From: Chelonoidis abingdonii
Lineage: Eukaryota > Chordata > Testudines > Testudinidae
Direction: 5' to 3'
NCBI RefSeq assembly: GCF_003597395.2
Contig: NC_133772.1
Span: 138,536,400-138,600,399, forward strand
Length of the DNA stretch: 64,000 bases
Part shown: positions 11,759 to 22,315 of the stretch, one piece after another
Layout: every line of letters starts with the position of its first letter
How positions within the stretch are numbered: position 1 is the stretch's first letter
Notes under the pieces: generated by a model
Databases searched by the model: none
Told to the model about the DNA's origin: nothing
The model's input: the letters and a program-made list of their open reading frames with translations, nothing else
Program-made: the position numbers and the translations under genes

Positions 11759-11985
11759 TCATAGAATCATAGAAGTGTAGGACTGGAGGGGACCTCTGTA
11801 GGTCATCTAGTCCAGTCCCTGCACTCAAGGCAGGACTAAGTATTATCTAGACCATCCCTGACAGGTATTTGTCCAACCTACTCTTAAAAATCTCCAATGA
11901 TGGAGATTTCACAACCTCTCTGGGCAATTTATTCCAGTGCTTAACCACTCTGACAGTTAGGAAGATTTCAACAATGAAATCATTC
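11759..11985 (-). mobile_element. CR1 3' end, short copy
   Basis: Starts with the CR1 tail in reverse (tcatagaatcatagaagtgt) and continues with the 3' UTR/C-terminus. The minus frame reads VRVVKHWNKLPREVVKSPSLEIFKSRLDK, the classic CR1 terminal peptide. It is about 225 bp and 5'-truncated, as is usual for CR1. Confidence 0.85.
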
Positions 11986-13529
11986 AGCACCTTTCTAAAG
12001 CCAGTTCTGCCCATGGTCAACTTGGTTGCCACACATGGAATGTGAGAAGCATTGGACTTCACATCAAGATTAACGTCTATCTTGCAGTCATGCTAAGCAC
12101 TCTTCTCTACCAATAGGAAACACTCTAGTGTAGGCATTTGAAGCAAGTAGAGCATTTTCCTTGCACTGTCTGCAGCTCATCAGTAACATCAGTGGTTAGA
12201 CAGGATACCAATCAGTGAAACTCTGGACCAATGCTGTAGGACTGGCATTGAGTCCCTAAGCATGGATAATATGTGGACTCCCCAAAGCAATATTTTCCGG
12301 ACAGTTGAGCATGTTTTCTGAGAGGCCAATGAAAACAATACACCTAAAAGCTGGCCAAGTCAACCTGAACACTGAAAACTTAAATAAGATGGTGGCAGAC
12401 CTGTTGGTCTGTGATTAAAGCCATGCAGAATAGTAGAGCAGAAAAAGGCACAGAGAAATGTGGGCAAAGAAAGTGGCTGTGGTAAAAACATTCAACTATG
12501 TCAGTCCGATGTTCAGACACATCTGTGGATCCCTCGTTGGTTTACATTCGGCAGAGAAAACGCACTGAAACAAATTGAGTATCATACACTGACTACAACA
12601 GGAGACTCTGCCAGCAAAGGTCTGACTAGCTTCTCTGCTTCCCCAGTCGATGGGCTGGTCCCTGAAGCCAGCTGGAGGGGAGCTGTGTTCCAGTCCCATA
12701 TGCGCTGCTGTGGCTGAGCTTAGGGGATTGCTGTACAACATCACCCCGGTAGCTGCTGCTGTCTAGTGCAGCTAGGCCTTGGGGCTCCACAAAGAACAGG
12801 GGAGAGGCAGAGCCAGTCTCCTTTCCCTCCTCTCTGCACAGTGCAGCAGGAGGGAATATTTGGTGGAAGGACACTGAGAAGAGCGGAGCAGAGCTTAGAT
12901 GGCTGTTTGGGGGAGCAGCTCATCATTACAGGGTGCTATTAGCCATGATTTTGGGGAGCAGGTGAACAGGAACCCTTCCGGAGTGGCAGCCTCTGGCTGA
13001 CAGGGTAGGGGAAGCCTGGTTCTGGCCCAGAGGGGAGAGGTAACCAGGTCTCAGCAGAAGGGATGGCTGTGAGGAGATGAGAACGAATGCCCCACCCCCA
13101 CCAGGCTTGCCTGGCACACCTCAGTCCCTGCCCAGGCTTGCGCTGGCTGCTGGCAGAGCTGCTGTTTTAGGTGCACTATTCATGGAGAGCAGCCTCCTGG
13201 GAAATGATGCTCATACAGCTTACATCGGAGTGCTGGAATCACCCACGCTGGCACTAAGGCCTCGTCACCAGCTTGGCTTGTATGGTCCTGCATTGCAGTG
13301 CTGCTGAGCTCTTAGCAGCACTTTGTCCTCCAGTGACGTTAGCGAACCAGCAAATCTGAGCACATTTTCTCTCCCGAGGGGGTTCTGCAGCAGTAATCAG
13401 CACCGGCTGGGACATCTCTGTTCTGATCCTCGATCTCCTGCTGCCTGTCCATGTGTCCTTGGGCCATTTTCCTGCCTGTCTCTCTGAGCCTCTACCTCAC
13501 CATCCTGTAAAATGGGGATGGTGACACTA
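11986..13529. other. No gene seen
   Basis: Moderately GC-rich DNA from 12.6 to 13.5 kb. Short frames on both strands overlap each other at 12.46-12.93 kb and have no recognisable domain. No repeat identified. Confidence 0.5.
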
Positions 13530-14290
13530 TATTTATTATTCACAGATTCCAAGGCCAGAAGGGGCCATTGTGATTATCTCGTCTGAACTTGTGTGCAACA
13601 CAGGACATAGGACTTCCCTGACTCCATTCCTGGTTAAACTAGAAAATCTCTCTTAGAAAAACATCCTGTCTTGATTTAAAAATGGCCAGTGATGGAGAAT
13701 CCATCAGAACTGTTGGTAAATTGTTCCCATGGTCAATACCCTCCCTATTAAACACTGGTCTTATTTCCAGTCTGAATTTGCTGGGCTTCAGCTTCCGAAC
13801 ATTGTGTTCTGTTCTGCCTTCCTCTACTAGAGTAATGAGCCCGGCAATTTCATCCAGGGAAAGCACTTACACTTCATTATCAAGTCACCTCTGTCTTCTC
13901 TTTGGCAAGCTGCACAAATTGAGCCCTTTAAGTCTGCCACTAAGGCATTTTCTCCAGGGCTCAAATCATTTTTGTGGCTCTTTTCTGCACCCTCTCAATT
14001 TTTTCGACATCTTTTTTAAAATGTGGACCACAGACCTGGATGCAGTGTTCAAGTATCAGACTCACCAATGCCACACACAGAGATAAATTCACCTCCTTGC
14101 TCCCCTGTTAACACACTCAAGGATCTCATTAGCCTTCTGTGCCACAGCATGGCACTGGGAGCTCTGGCTAAGCTGCATGTCCACTATGCCCCTTTTCCAG
14201 CCTCTCTGCTTTCCAGGGTACTGTCCCCCAGTCTGTAGGTATGGTCTGCATTCCTTGGTCCCAAACGTAGGACCTGACCTCTGACTGAAC
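13530..14290 (-). mobile_element. CR1 3' region, minus strand
   Basis: Reverse-complement CR1. It starts at a tail-like end (acagattccaaggccagaag) and includes the terminal peptide region on the minus strand (LPTVLMDSPSLAIFKSRQD at 13,639-13,866). It extends into the older 3' coding part near 14,240 (agtctgtaggtatggtctgc). Many stops. Confidence 0.75.
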
Positions 14291-15109
14291 TGTCAATGTC
14301 CCCTTCAGGAGAAGCAGGCTCCTTCCACGCCCCACAGTATCAGGCCCTGTTGGAGGCCGTCGTCTCTCTGACAAACAATCGGACACAGGGTTTTGGTCCA
14401 CTGAGCCCAATGCCGTTTCACTGGCCCCTGCTACAGGGGAAGGCCTTGATGTTACTCACAAAGGTGTAGAGCATGCTGCTTGCATGCTCTGAGGTGCCAG
14501 ACTTCAGAGGTGCCTGACAAGTCAGTAATTTGTGGGGTTGGGTGGAAGGCCCATACCTGTTCCCATTTTGTCTACTCCCCTTCTCCTACCAGACTTGGCA
14601 TATAATTACTTCACTGACAGGAAGACAGATGTGTAAGCAGTCTCCGCAAAGAAAAACAGGGCAGTGTTGCTGATTACTGCATTACCTGTTAGCCTGCTTT
14701 TGGTATTTTCATAAATAATGCATTAAAAATACTGCAGGCAGATATGGGAAGTGGTAGCTAACTCTGAGGCACGGCCCTAGACCACAAATACACAATTATA
14801 TTTACAGCAAACTCCTAGGAAATCTGTTTGTTTTTCTCATTTCTCCAATTAATAACTTACAGGAATGAAGAGGCATCTAACATGCTTAATTTTGGCATTC
14901 ATTTACCATGTAATGAAGAAATTTCCCCAGGAACAAACGATCTTTATTATCACAGGGTTTTTCATTAGCATTTAAACAGCCCTGACTGTCATATATTTGT
15001 CTAATTTCCCTCCTCATGCTAAATTGCTGTACTGCACTATTCACTTTGATATGGCTACATCCAGGAACAAGGAATACAGACCATATCTGTGGGCTGGGGG
15101 ACGCTACCC
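14291..15109. other. No gene seen
   Basis: No motif or repeat recognised. The part from 14.6 to 15.0 kb is AT-rich. Confidence 0.45.
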
Positions 15110-15705
15110 TGGGAAACAGTGACTCTAAAAAAGATTTAGGGTTTGTAGTGGACAATTAGCTGAACATGACCTCCAGTGCAATGCTGTGGTGAAAAGAGCT
15201 AATATGATCCTGAGATGCATGAATATGTTAATCTTACTTCTGTATTTGGCACTGGAGTGACTGCTGCTGGAATACTTTGTCCTGTTCTGGTGCCCATAAT
15301 TCAAGGTGGATGTTGCTAAATTGGAGGGGGTTCAAGAAGAGCCATGAGAATGATGGTAGGTTTGGAAAACAAACCTTATAGTGATAGACTCAAGGAATTT
15401 GATCTAATTCTCTTAACAATGAGAAGGTTAATGGCTGAGTTGGTTATAGTCTATAAGTATCTGCATGGGGAACAAATATTTGATCATGGGCTCTTCAATC
15501 TGGCAGAGAAAGGTCTAACCCGGTGGAATGGCTGGAAGTTGAAGCTAGACAAATTCAGACTGGAAATAAGCCATACATTTTTAAACCAAGCTTGAGTGTT
15601 TTTCTAAAAGATCTGTTCCAAGAAAGATTTTGAGGAAGTGGCATGCTCTGTGTTATACAGAAGGTCAGACTAGGTAATCACAGTGATTCCGTCTGGCCTT
15701 GGAAT
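15110..15705 (+). mobile_element. CR1 3' part, plus strand
   Basis: CR1 C-terminus and 3' UTR on the plus strand. It shows the NCNAVVKRANMILRCM-like block, a YSDRLKEFDLILLTMRRLMAE frame at 15,344-15,595 (CR1 'LFSLEKRRLR' region), WNGWKLKLDKFRLEISHTF, and the tail gtgattccgtctggccttgg at about 15,685. The subfamily differs from the 23.9 kb copy. Confidence 0.78.
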
Positions 15706-16410
15706 CAATACACAGAGCCAAATTATCTGCTGGTGTAAAGTGGTGCAGCTCCATTTGCAGAGAACATGGTGCCTTTTTCTGACTAAGCAAAAGTGAATTG
15801 ATACATATCCAAAAAGATCTTTTTCCCCTTCTATGGTCCTTTTATGGCCCATAAAGATGGACTGACAGTGCCTGGTTCTTATACTGTTGCTGATGACCCC
15901 ACAAGCCATGCTACTGAAAGCAATGGGACTGTTCACAAAGCAAGGCTCCACACAGCAGATCAAATTAATTCCTGTTCATAGGGACCATCAAAAGGCCTGT
16001 GCACTATCCAAATCCTGTTTAACCCCACCTGAGTTTCAGAGATGCATACGCTCTGTGGTGCTCATTCTCTGATTGGGGTGATTTTCCCCTCAGGTGAGTA
16101 TGAGTGGCAGAATTGAACCTGAGCTTCCATAAGATTTCCCTCTTTCATCCTGGAGCACTTTAGCATTTCACTTAAAATCCTCAGCTACCTTTATTTGGAA
16201 AAGCTGCTTATATGATCTTGGCACAGAGGTAATTCCATAAGTAATAAAATTATGTCCTTGATACCAAATAATACAGTAAAATTTAGAGAAAGCTTAACAT
16301 GCAAATGCATTATTAATAGTGGTTTAAAACATTTTATAAAATAAAAATAGAATTTTAATGTATAAAAGGTCTCTCTTCCCTGAAAGATTGTCTACCAAAT
16401 ATGTAGGTAA
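15706..16410. other. No gene seen
   Basis: AT-rich from 16.2 kb. A ctgctggtgtaaagtggtgca block near 15,730 resembles the amniote hairpin repeat also seen at 22.25 kb. Nothing coding. Confidence 0.4.
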
Positions 16411-16430
16411 ATATATATATATATATATAT
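16411..16430. repeat. (AT)10 microsatellite, left flank of LINE
   Basis: Ten perfect AT units, followed by an A run. They immediately precede the 3' end of the minus-strand LINE. A matching TA array lies at its other end. Confidence 0.95.
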
Positions 16431-16488
16431 AAAAAATTCCCCTCTCACCCCTATGAGTGGTATGTCTTCCTCAACCTCGGGTCCTCTA

Positions 16489-16655
16489 CTAGAGGCCTGG
16501 GAGTTTGAGGGTTCTGCGCAGTATCTTAGCTGTTCCTAGCCCTGCACTCTTCTGGACAGAGAGCTCTGATGTTGTTCCTGGGATCTGTTGGAGCCACTCA
16601 CCCAGCTTAGGAGTCACAGCCCCGAGTGCTCCTACCACCACTGGGACCACCACAG
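16489..16655 (-). pseudogene. LINE C-terminal segment
   Basis: An open minus frame with VVVPVVVGALGAVTPKLGEW, LQQIPGTTSELSVQKSAG and LGTAKILRRTLKLPGL before the stop. This C-terminal signature follows the PD-(D/E)XK endonuclease in this LINE group. Upstream of about 16,655 the homology to the element stops abruptly and an inverted RT-linker segment takes over. Confidence 0.8.
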
Positions 16656-16659
16656 GCAA

Positions 16660-16855
16660 TCTCCCAGAACAGCTCACCATCACAGGTGAAGACATCCAGC
16701 AGATGGGCCAAGAACATGAAGAGCTGGACAAGCACTGGACAATAATGATTCCACACCTATGGCTAAAGAAACTTAACAGCAGTGCATGAACTCCTAGCAG
16801 CACAGAGAGAACAATGCTGCAGCAGGCTCCCACCACAAACTGGCTGAACCACATA
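16660..16855 (+). repeat. Inverted duplicate of the LINE linker segment
   Basis: Here the plus strand, not the minus, matches the element. NLPEQLTITGEDIQQMGQEH and IPHLWLKKLNSSA correspond to the RT-entry linker that sits on the minus strand at about 18,376-18,602. Matching words include cccagaacagct, gacatccagcag, aagagctggacaagcact and acaaactggc. The arms are roughly 200 bp and about 1.5 kb apart. This piece occupies the place where the restriction-like endonuclease should be. Confidence 0.8.
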
Positions 16856-18375
16856 TGGGTTTGTAATTTTTGTTGAATGGAACGACATAGTTTCTGGGGT
16901 TCTATGGGTGAGTGAAGGTGACCTTGCTTGGTTATAGTTTGGTTTGTTTAAGCTGATCATGCCAGCCACATGTTGATGCCATTCAGTGTATGCTAGTCCT
17001 TGCCTGCATCTATCTGCACATGTGTTGGATGTCTCTGAGACCTCTCCACATATGCAACCTTCGGTCCTCTCTAGTGGTGGTAACCCGCCGCTTTCAAGGA
17101 TCTGGTCGCATCAGTGCTTGTCTAGCTGTGCTGCTCAGCTATGACATGCTCAGTGCTGCTCTTTTAGTCCACCCTTTCCAGCCACTTGTAGGATTTACCC
17201 ATTGTCAGCCACATTCCAAGCTTACTGTCGAATGGTACATCCCTCCTAGGGTCCTGTCTTGCCATAGCACTGTCTTCTGTTGGTCTTCCTCCCCTCGTCT
17301 GCTGTGCTCATAGGCATTCTCTACCAGCTCATCTTTGGGGCCATCTTACTGATTACTCCTGGAGTTCGTTTCGTCCAGGACGAGTGGCTTGACGCTCCAC
17401 ATAGCAACAAGCCCCACATCCGCCTTCTTCGCTGCTATATCCATCTCGGGTGTGGACTTGGGGGTGGAACCTCGTGCATGGAGGAGCTTCCAGCTTCAAC
17501 ATCCGGCAGCCTCCATGATCTCCTTTGGCGACTCACTATACCGGAGGGTAATCTTATGACCCGTAGAGCGTATCTGTTGAGCCGTGATCTTGCTTCTTCA
17601 CCCACTGAGCTGGCTCTCCCGACCTTCTTAAGCCTTTGTAGATACTTGGATGTTCCTGTCTTCCTTGCCTCCTCATCGTGGTTTCCATGTGACTGTGGGA
17701 TGCAAGTACGTGTAGCTGTCTGTAATGTCTGGCTATGTGGCGCCGCTGGTAGTTCCACCTCAATCAGTCTTGACTACCTTCCATCTCTTCACTACCACCG
17801 GCCACACTTTTCCATCATGATGACATCCTGTATATCCTCAACTGTAGATCCGCTTCAGGGTGGATTACGAGTCGATGTCTCATTCATTCTTACGCTACCT
17901 GATGATCCAGTCAGAGGAGTGTGAACTGATGCGTAGTCTGCTCCATCCTAACCTGTACCCGTACAGTCCTTCTGATATCGGCTTGAGGGGTTTAAGCCTA
18001 GCAGACGCACAGCAGGGGCAGTCATAACCTTCGTATATGCCACATTGGTCTTAGTGAGCGATTGACTTTGTATACGCACCAGTACATTCACAGATCCACA
18101 TGGCGCGCATTGAGTCATAGGCTTATCCTTCAGTAGTCAATCCAACCAGCAGTGCTAGATTGGTCTGTCTAGAACCTTGCAGCGACTGCTCTATTCTATG
18201 ACACTGGTGTTTGAGCCCTGGTGTTGTTCCCAGTGCCCCTTCATGACTGTGCTCATGTACGGCCCATATGTCCTTAAGCTTGGCGGCTATGATGCCCTAG
18301 AGGACTTTCATCGTTTGCTGGGGAGGAATAGACGGTTCTGTTCCCTTTCAGGGTCTTCATGATCGAACTGTGTCC

Positions 18376-18602
18376 TGCATGGGTTGCCAGTTTGTTGTGG
18401 ACGCCTGGCTGCTCGCCCAGTTGGATTCATCTTCTGTGCTGCTGGAGTTCATCAGCACGCTGCTAGTTCTTTTAGCCAGTAGTGTGTGAATCATGTATTG
18501 TCCAGAGTGCTTGTCCAGCTCTTCAACCTGTTCCTATGGCCCACTGCTGGATGTCTTCTACCTGTTGATGGTGAAGCTGTTCTGGGAAAGATTTGCCTGT
18601 GG
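18376..18602 (-). repeat. Source arm of the LINE inverted duplication
   Basis: The minus-strand linker leading into RT, in normal order within the element (after the EKEKTHNTSAKWLQDLRTE block). It is the partner of 16,660-16,855. Just beyond its right edge the region also holds a short tandem duplication (cagctctgttctcaggt twice, about 18,596-18,640) encoding the LRTELQNLRTEPQ repeat. Confidence 0.75.
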
Positions 18603-18968
18603 CTCTGTTCTCAGGTTCTGCAGCTCTGTTCTCAGGTCCTGCAGCCACTTTGCACTGGTGTTATGAGTCTTCTCTTTCTCCCATATGTTCTTCCAGTACT
18701 GTTCAGTTTCTGCTGTTATTGTGTTGTTGCACTGCAGTTGGGAGTACACCTTGGATGGTTCTTTGGAGAACAGGGCATTTACTTTTTTGGCCTCTGCTTC
18801 TCTAGTGTATCGCCTTAGCCTGGTAGCCAGTGCTGTGAGCCTTTGTTTAGCAGTCTCTAGGGCTTCAGATGGAGTCAGGCCCTTGTATTTTTTCAGTAGC
18901 TGAGTCTTATCCTTAATCTCTACACCCTTCTGTAGTTCCACCAGCTGACTAATTTCTCTCCGAGTCAC
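18558..18968 (-). pseudogene. LINE EN-less linker region
   Basis: A 136-codon minus frame beginning MTRREISQLVELQKG and containing a basic helix-rich stretch (KQRLTALATRLRRYTREAEA) and TEQYWKNIWEKEKTHN. In this LINE group this part lies between the N-terminal DNA-binding domain and the RT fingers. The frame is unbroken over 400 bp, so it is one of the better preserved parts of the element. Confidence 0.78.
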
Positions 18969-19204
18969 CTTGATCTTATCCTCCCAACCTCATTTTCCAG
19001 GGTGGGTACATACTGTTGTTCTTCTTGATCGTGTAGCCAAGCATCTCCAGCATTACAGAGGCTGTAGCATATACCAGTTCATTGGTTTGAGTTATGGTGG
19101 GGTAGTAGGGATTGTCATGAGGGCTCTATTGGCATCTTCTAACATGCTAGCTGATGGTACTTCTCCACTGATCCTTGGTAATCTCTCTTGAGGATTAACT
19201 GTAG

Positions 19205-19771
19205 CTAGAGTTTCCCCATGATCTTATGCCTCGTATCAGCTGCTGTGCTCTGCAATGGAGGAGGTAGCAGTGAAGTTTCAGCTTCAGGTGTAAGCTGCAC
19301 ATCCACTTGTTCTTCCAGGTCTTCTTGAGCCTGGGATGTAATGTGGAGTTGGTCTATCTCATGCTGTGAGAGCAGCTTCCTCTTTACTATGGTGAAGCGC
19401 TGGGTAACTAGCTGTTTCTCAGTAAGTGTGGATGTAGGTCTTTTGTCCATCCATAGTCCCCTCACACGTTTCATATACCCCCTCTCATTAGGTCTACTGT
19501 TGTAGTAGCATTCCATCAATTCCAGGTTCTCTTGTCTCATCCATGAATGGTTTGTTTCAGTAGCCCACTTATCATCAGATTGTCCTGTCTCCTCAACATC
19601 TGGCACAGACCTTGTTAATCTGGGTGACGTCTGAGCCGGCATGACTCTCCTAGTTCTTGTCACTCTCATGTTTGAGGTAGGCAGGTGAAGCATTAGGGAG
19701 TCTTTTGCCCAAGGACCCCTACTGGAAAGTTGGGTACCAACTGGGATTTGAACCCAGGTCTCCTGTATCAA
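19205..19771 (-). pseudogene. LINE N-terminal Myb-like domain
   Basis: A 188-codon minus frame. Residues about 75-140 form a Myb/SANT-like block: SWMRQENLELMECYYNSRPN, then RGYMKRVRGLWMDKRPTST, then TEKQLVTQRFTIVKRKLLSQ. The block has regularly spaced tryptophans and basic residues, as in the target-DNA-binding domain of R2-type elements. The first 20 or so codons lie inside the tRNA-like sequence (the start codon is part of its anticodon region), so the true protein start is probably further in. No frameshift is seen inside the Myb-like block. Confidence 0.72.
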
Positions 19772-19805
19772 AGGGCAGTGCTCTTAACCACTACGCTATC
19801 CAGTC
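19733..19805 (-). other. tRNA-like sequence at 5' end of LINE
   Basis: On the minus strand there is a pol III box-A-like tagcgtagtgg (19,788-19,798) and a perfect box-B-like ggttcaaatcc (19,744-19,754). The latter sits in a fully paired T-arm (ctggg / cccag). Spacing fits a tRNA. The acceptor arms pair poorly (gactgga against ttggtac), so this is not a working tRNA. It is either a tRNA-derived promoter at the LINE 5' end, a SINE head, or a tRNA-pseudogene target. Confidence 0.65.
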
Positions 19806-19809
19806 ACTC

Positions 19810-19827
19810 ATATATATATATATATAT
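19810..19827. repeat. (TA)n microsatellite, right flank of LINE
   Basis: About nine TA units directly outside the tRNA-like sequence. They mirror the AT array at 16,411-16,430 on the other side of the element. Confidence 0.95.
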
Positions 19828-20158
19828 GCTTCCTTCTATCCTGCCAGCTGCATTTTCTATGTATCAATATTGATCTACCTCTCAATATAATACATGAAAA
19901 AGAAGACACAGAACTGTACCAAGTGCAGAGTTTCCTGCAAATGGTGATTATGTGCAGTGTGGGCCTTACTGGCACTGGAGGTTCAAAACTGGCTGTCCAT
20001 TGCTGGGCCTTCTGCAAGAGGTTAGAGCTGAACAGAGGATCAAGTCTGGGTAGTTTCTTTTGCAATGGAAAATAATTAATTTGATGTAGACTGTTTAACA
20101 CTTTCAAATGCTTGTGCTGGTTTACCTAGAGCAGATGGTCACTTAACCAAGGATTCAT

Positions 20159-20183
20159 GTGTGTGCGTGTGTGTGTGTGTGTG
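20159..20183. repeat. (GT)n microsatellite
   Basis: A GT array with one interruption (gc), about 12 units. It reads as a histidine/threonine run in translation, so frames across it are spurious. Confidence 0.95.
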
Positions 20184-20403
20184 CATGTACAACAATACAT
20201 TCTGTAGAGACAGCATGTATAAAACTCTTGTGCAAGTTAGTCCTGTGGAGTTCCCAAAGCTCGGCCTGAAGTGCTGCCCCTGTACAGTTCCTGGCTCCAC
20301 GGGAAGCTTTGTACAGTTCCACCTTAGCACTTGCGTCCATTTAGAGTGAAGCTCCTGCATCTGTTTGCAAAGCACCTTGAAAACCACGGACTGTTCTGCG
20401 CTA

Positions 20404-20466
20404 ATGCAGAGATGAAGTTGAGAAACCCGAGAATACAAAACAAGAAATGCAGAGATGAAGTTGAAA
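20404..20466. repeat. Direct repeat pair, 43-bp spacing
   Basis: atgcagagatgaagttga occurs at about 20,404 and again at about 20,447, with the intervening sequence forming one 43-bp unit. It looks like a local tandem duplication. No function suggested. Confidence 0.75.
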
Positions 20467-20599
20467 ATTCACCATTATCACTGCCCCCTGTGTTCTTGAT
20501 TGCCCACACTGCAGAACATGGCTGTCCTTCTGGGGCCTAGGCACTCTATACCAACAGGGGCAGCGTTTGCCTGTAACAGGATACATTTCTGTAAGAAAC

Positions 20600-22253
20600 A
20601 GTTGTTATTGGATTATTCACATCTCTTGTAAAAGTCTCGTTTCTGAGTCATAGTCTGTGGCTAATGAGTTTCATGTTACTAAAAACCACTTGTTTTATGA
20701 ACTATACAATAACATTCTTCATTTAAATCCTTTCATGTCCTATAAGGTTGTTAAGATTTTCTCTTTTCATGTAGCAATCTGTAGCTTTATATAGTCTGTG
20801 TTAATTCCTTTTTATAAACTAAGGCTCTGTCAGTGCAGTAAGTTTGACAATATCTCCCTGTGCACCAATCTTTAAAGAAATCAAACTCTGATCAGCTAGA
20901 GTGTTTTACCTCAAGGAAACTCAGACAAGTTCACAGCTTATTTATCATTTCACTAAACCGCTAATTACCTGGAGAGAGTGAAGATATTTTCAGAAAGTTC
21001 ATTCAAATACAAGTTGACTGTAACTCACAGTTGGCCCCTGGTGAGCTCTTGCTACTGTTTAAGTTTTGAATTTATTTAGACACTTTTCTAAAAAGAAATG
21101 ACTAATTGTTTATGCTAAATGAGAAAATGCTTCTCTTTGAATTCTAGCCTAAACTGTGCTGACTTGAAGACTGTCTGTACAGTTTATGAATTCTGTGTGA
21201 GATTACAAACTCTGTTTGTATCTGTCAGCCTGCAAACTGCTTTTCAAATGTGCAGCCCATTTGCTTTCTCTGCTGTCTATTTGCCTCCAGATTGGGCTGA
21301 AATTCCAAAGGCTGCTAGTAGAAGGATAACAAGAGCCCTTGTAATGAAATGGATTAGCTCTGAACAACAGGTTGGCTCCCAACTCAAGAGACAGTTTGTC
21401 AGGGGACAGATTGCCTAGCAATAAAGTCACCTGGCACGGGTCTCTGGCCACCTGAGGAGGCGGATCTGTCCTGACAAGGGGAGCTGAAAGTTATAAAAGG
21501 GGCAGTAGCTTTTATTCTTCGGGGTCATTTTTCTCCAGCTCAAGAGTGGGGAGAAGCAACCCAGTGTGGAGGAGCCAGATAAGCCCTGACTGCCTTCTTG
21601 GGCACAGATGGTCTCCCCAGGACTCCAAAGGGAAGGGTGAGCTAGTGAGGGAAATGATCCGTATTAAAGTGCAGTAGTGTTAGAATCCTATGCAAAATGT
21701 CTGCGTGTGTTTTGTGGTTCATAATTGCCACGTTGCCTCTGAGGGAGTTAAATGTTAAACCAGAAGGCTCAGTTCTTTGGGTGGAGTTCTGGAAGAAGGT
21801 GTCTTTAAGTTCCTGGGGTATCTTGGGGGGCAGTGCTGATGAGTTCTATTTCCATCAAGAAGTTCCAGATGAGGGTAGGTGCCCAGGAAATGTGGCAGAG
21901 TGGCCAGCTGAGGAAATATGCTGCAGCCTGTTGAGATCCAGGGAAGTTTAAAATACCTGGCTGACCCTGTGACTGGTTCCCTCACTGCAGTCTGCTGAGG
22001 GCCTGAGAGGGTGTACGACTGGGACTAATGACGTAAGCAAAGGCCAATTTTCCAGCTGTGCTAGTGCTCTGCTGTTAGTGCTGCATTCTGTGTCATTAAT
22101 GTGGGTTCATGTAATGCTATTTGTTATCTTTATTGCAAAATGCAAGCTGTTGTAGCAGCAATGGAAGCGACTGCTGTAGCAAAGTTGTCCTAAACCGATC
22201 CATTCTCACTTGGTGAAAAGCTCCAGTCTTTAGCCAGATTTTAGTCTCAGATA
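20600..22253. other. No gene seen
   Basis: AT-rich to 21.2 kb. A GC-richer stretch near 21.4-21.9 kb has overlapping frames on both strands without recognisable domains. Confidence 0.45.
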
Positions 22254-22315
22254 CTCCAGTTTTACACCAGTGTAACTTCATTTAATGTAGCAGTTACACC
22301 TGTGTACAGCTGGAG
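22254..22315. repeat. Hairpin repeat (ttacacc motif)
   Basis: ctccagttttacaccagtgtaac pairs with gttacacctgtgtacagctggag, giving arms of about 23 bp with a few mismatches. The motif is a widespread amniote inverted repeat. It is more likely a repeat relic than a control element. Confidence 0.55.

Larger units (their letters stand above)
16431..19809 (-). mobile_element. Near-complete R2/R4-group LINE, degenerate
   Basis: About 3.4 kb on the minus strand with the single-ORF plan of restriction-like-endonuclease LINEs. From 5' to 3': a tRNA-like sequence (19,733-19,805); an N-terminal Myb-like block (ELMECYYNSRPNERGYMKR, 19,205-19,771); a linker (EISQLVELQKG ... EALETAKQRLTALATRLRRYT, 18,558-18,968); RT segments (GNNTRA, TAGWIDY and NPLKPIS-like blocks, 17.9-18.4 kb); and post-RT blocks (KYLQRLKKV, YALRVIRLPSGIVS at 17,435-17,758; KDELVENAYEHSRRGEEDQQ near 17,290-17,360). 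The C-terminus GALGAVTPKLGEWLQQIPG is at 16,489-16,655. It is flanked on both sides by TA microsatellites, and it has an internal inverted duplication. R4/Rex6-like is my best guess for the clade. Confidence 0.82.

Noticed and set aside
17280..17924. 214-codon plus-strand frame, the longest on that strand
   Set aside because: It is antisense to the RT and post-RT part of the minus-strand LINE (KYLQRLKKV, YALRVIRLPSG are on the other strand). No domain of its own.
19733..19805. Functional tRNA gene
   Set aside because: T-arm and internal promoter boxes are good, but acceptor arms do not pair and the sequence sits at the end of a LINE. Kept only as tRNA-like.
20155..20438. Minus-strand frames at the GT repeat
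   Set aside because: Contain a His/Thr run from the microsatellite. No other coding sign.
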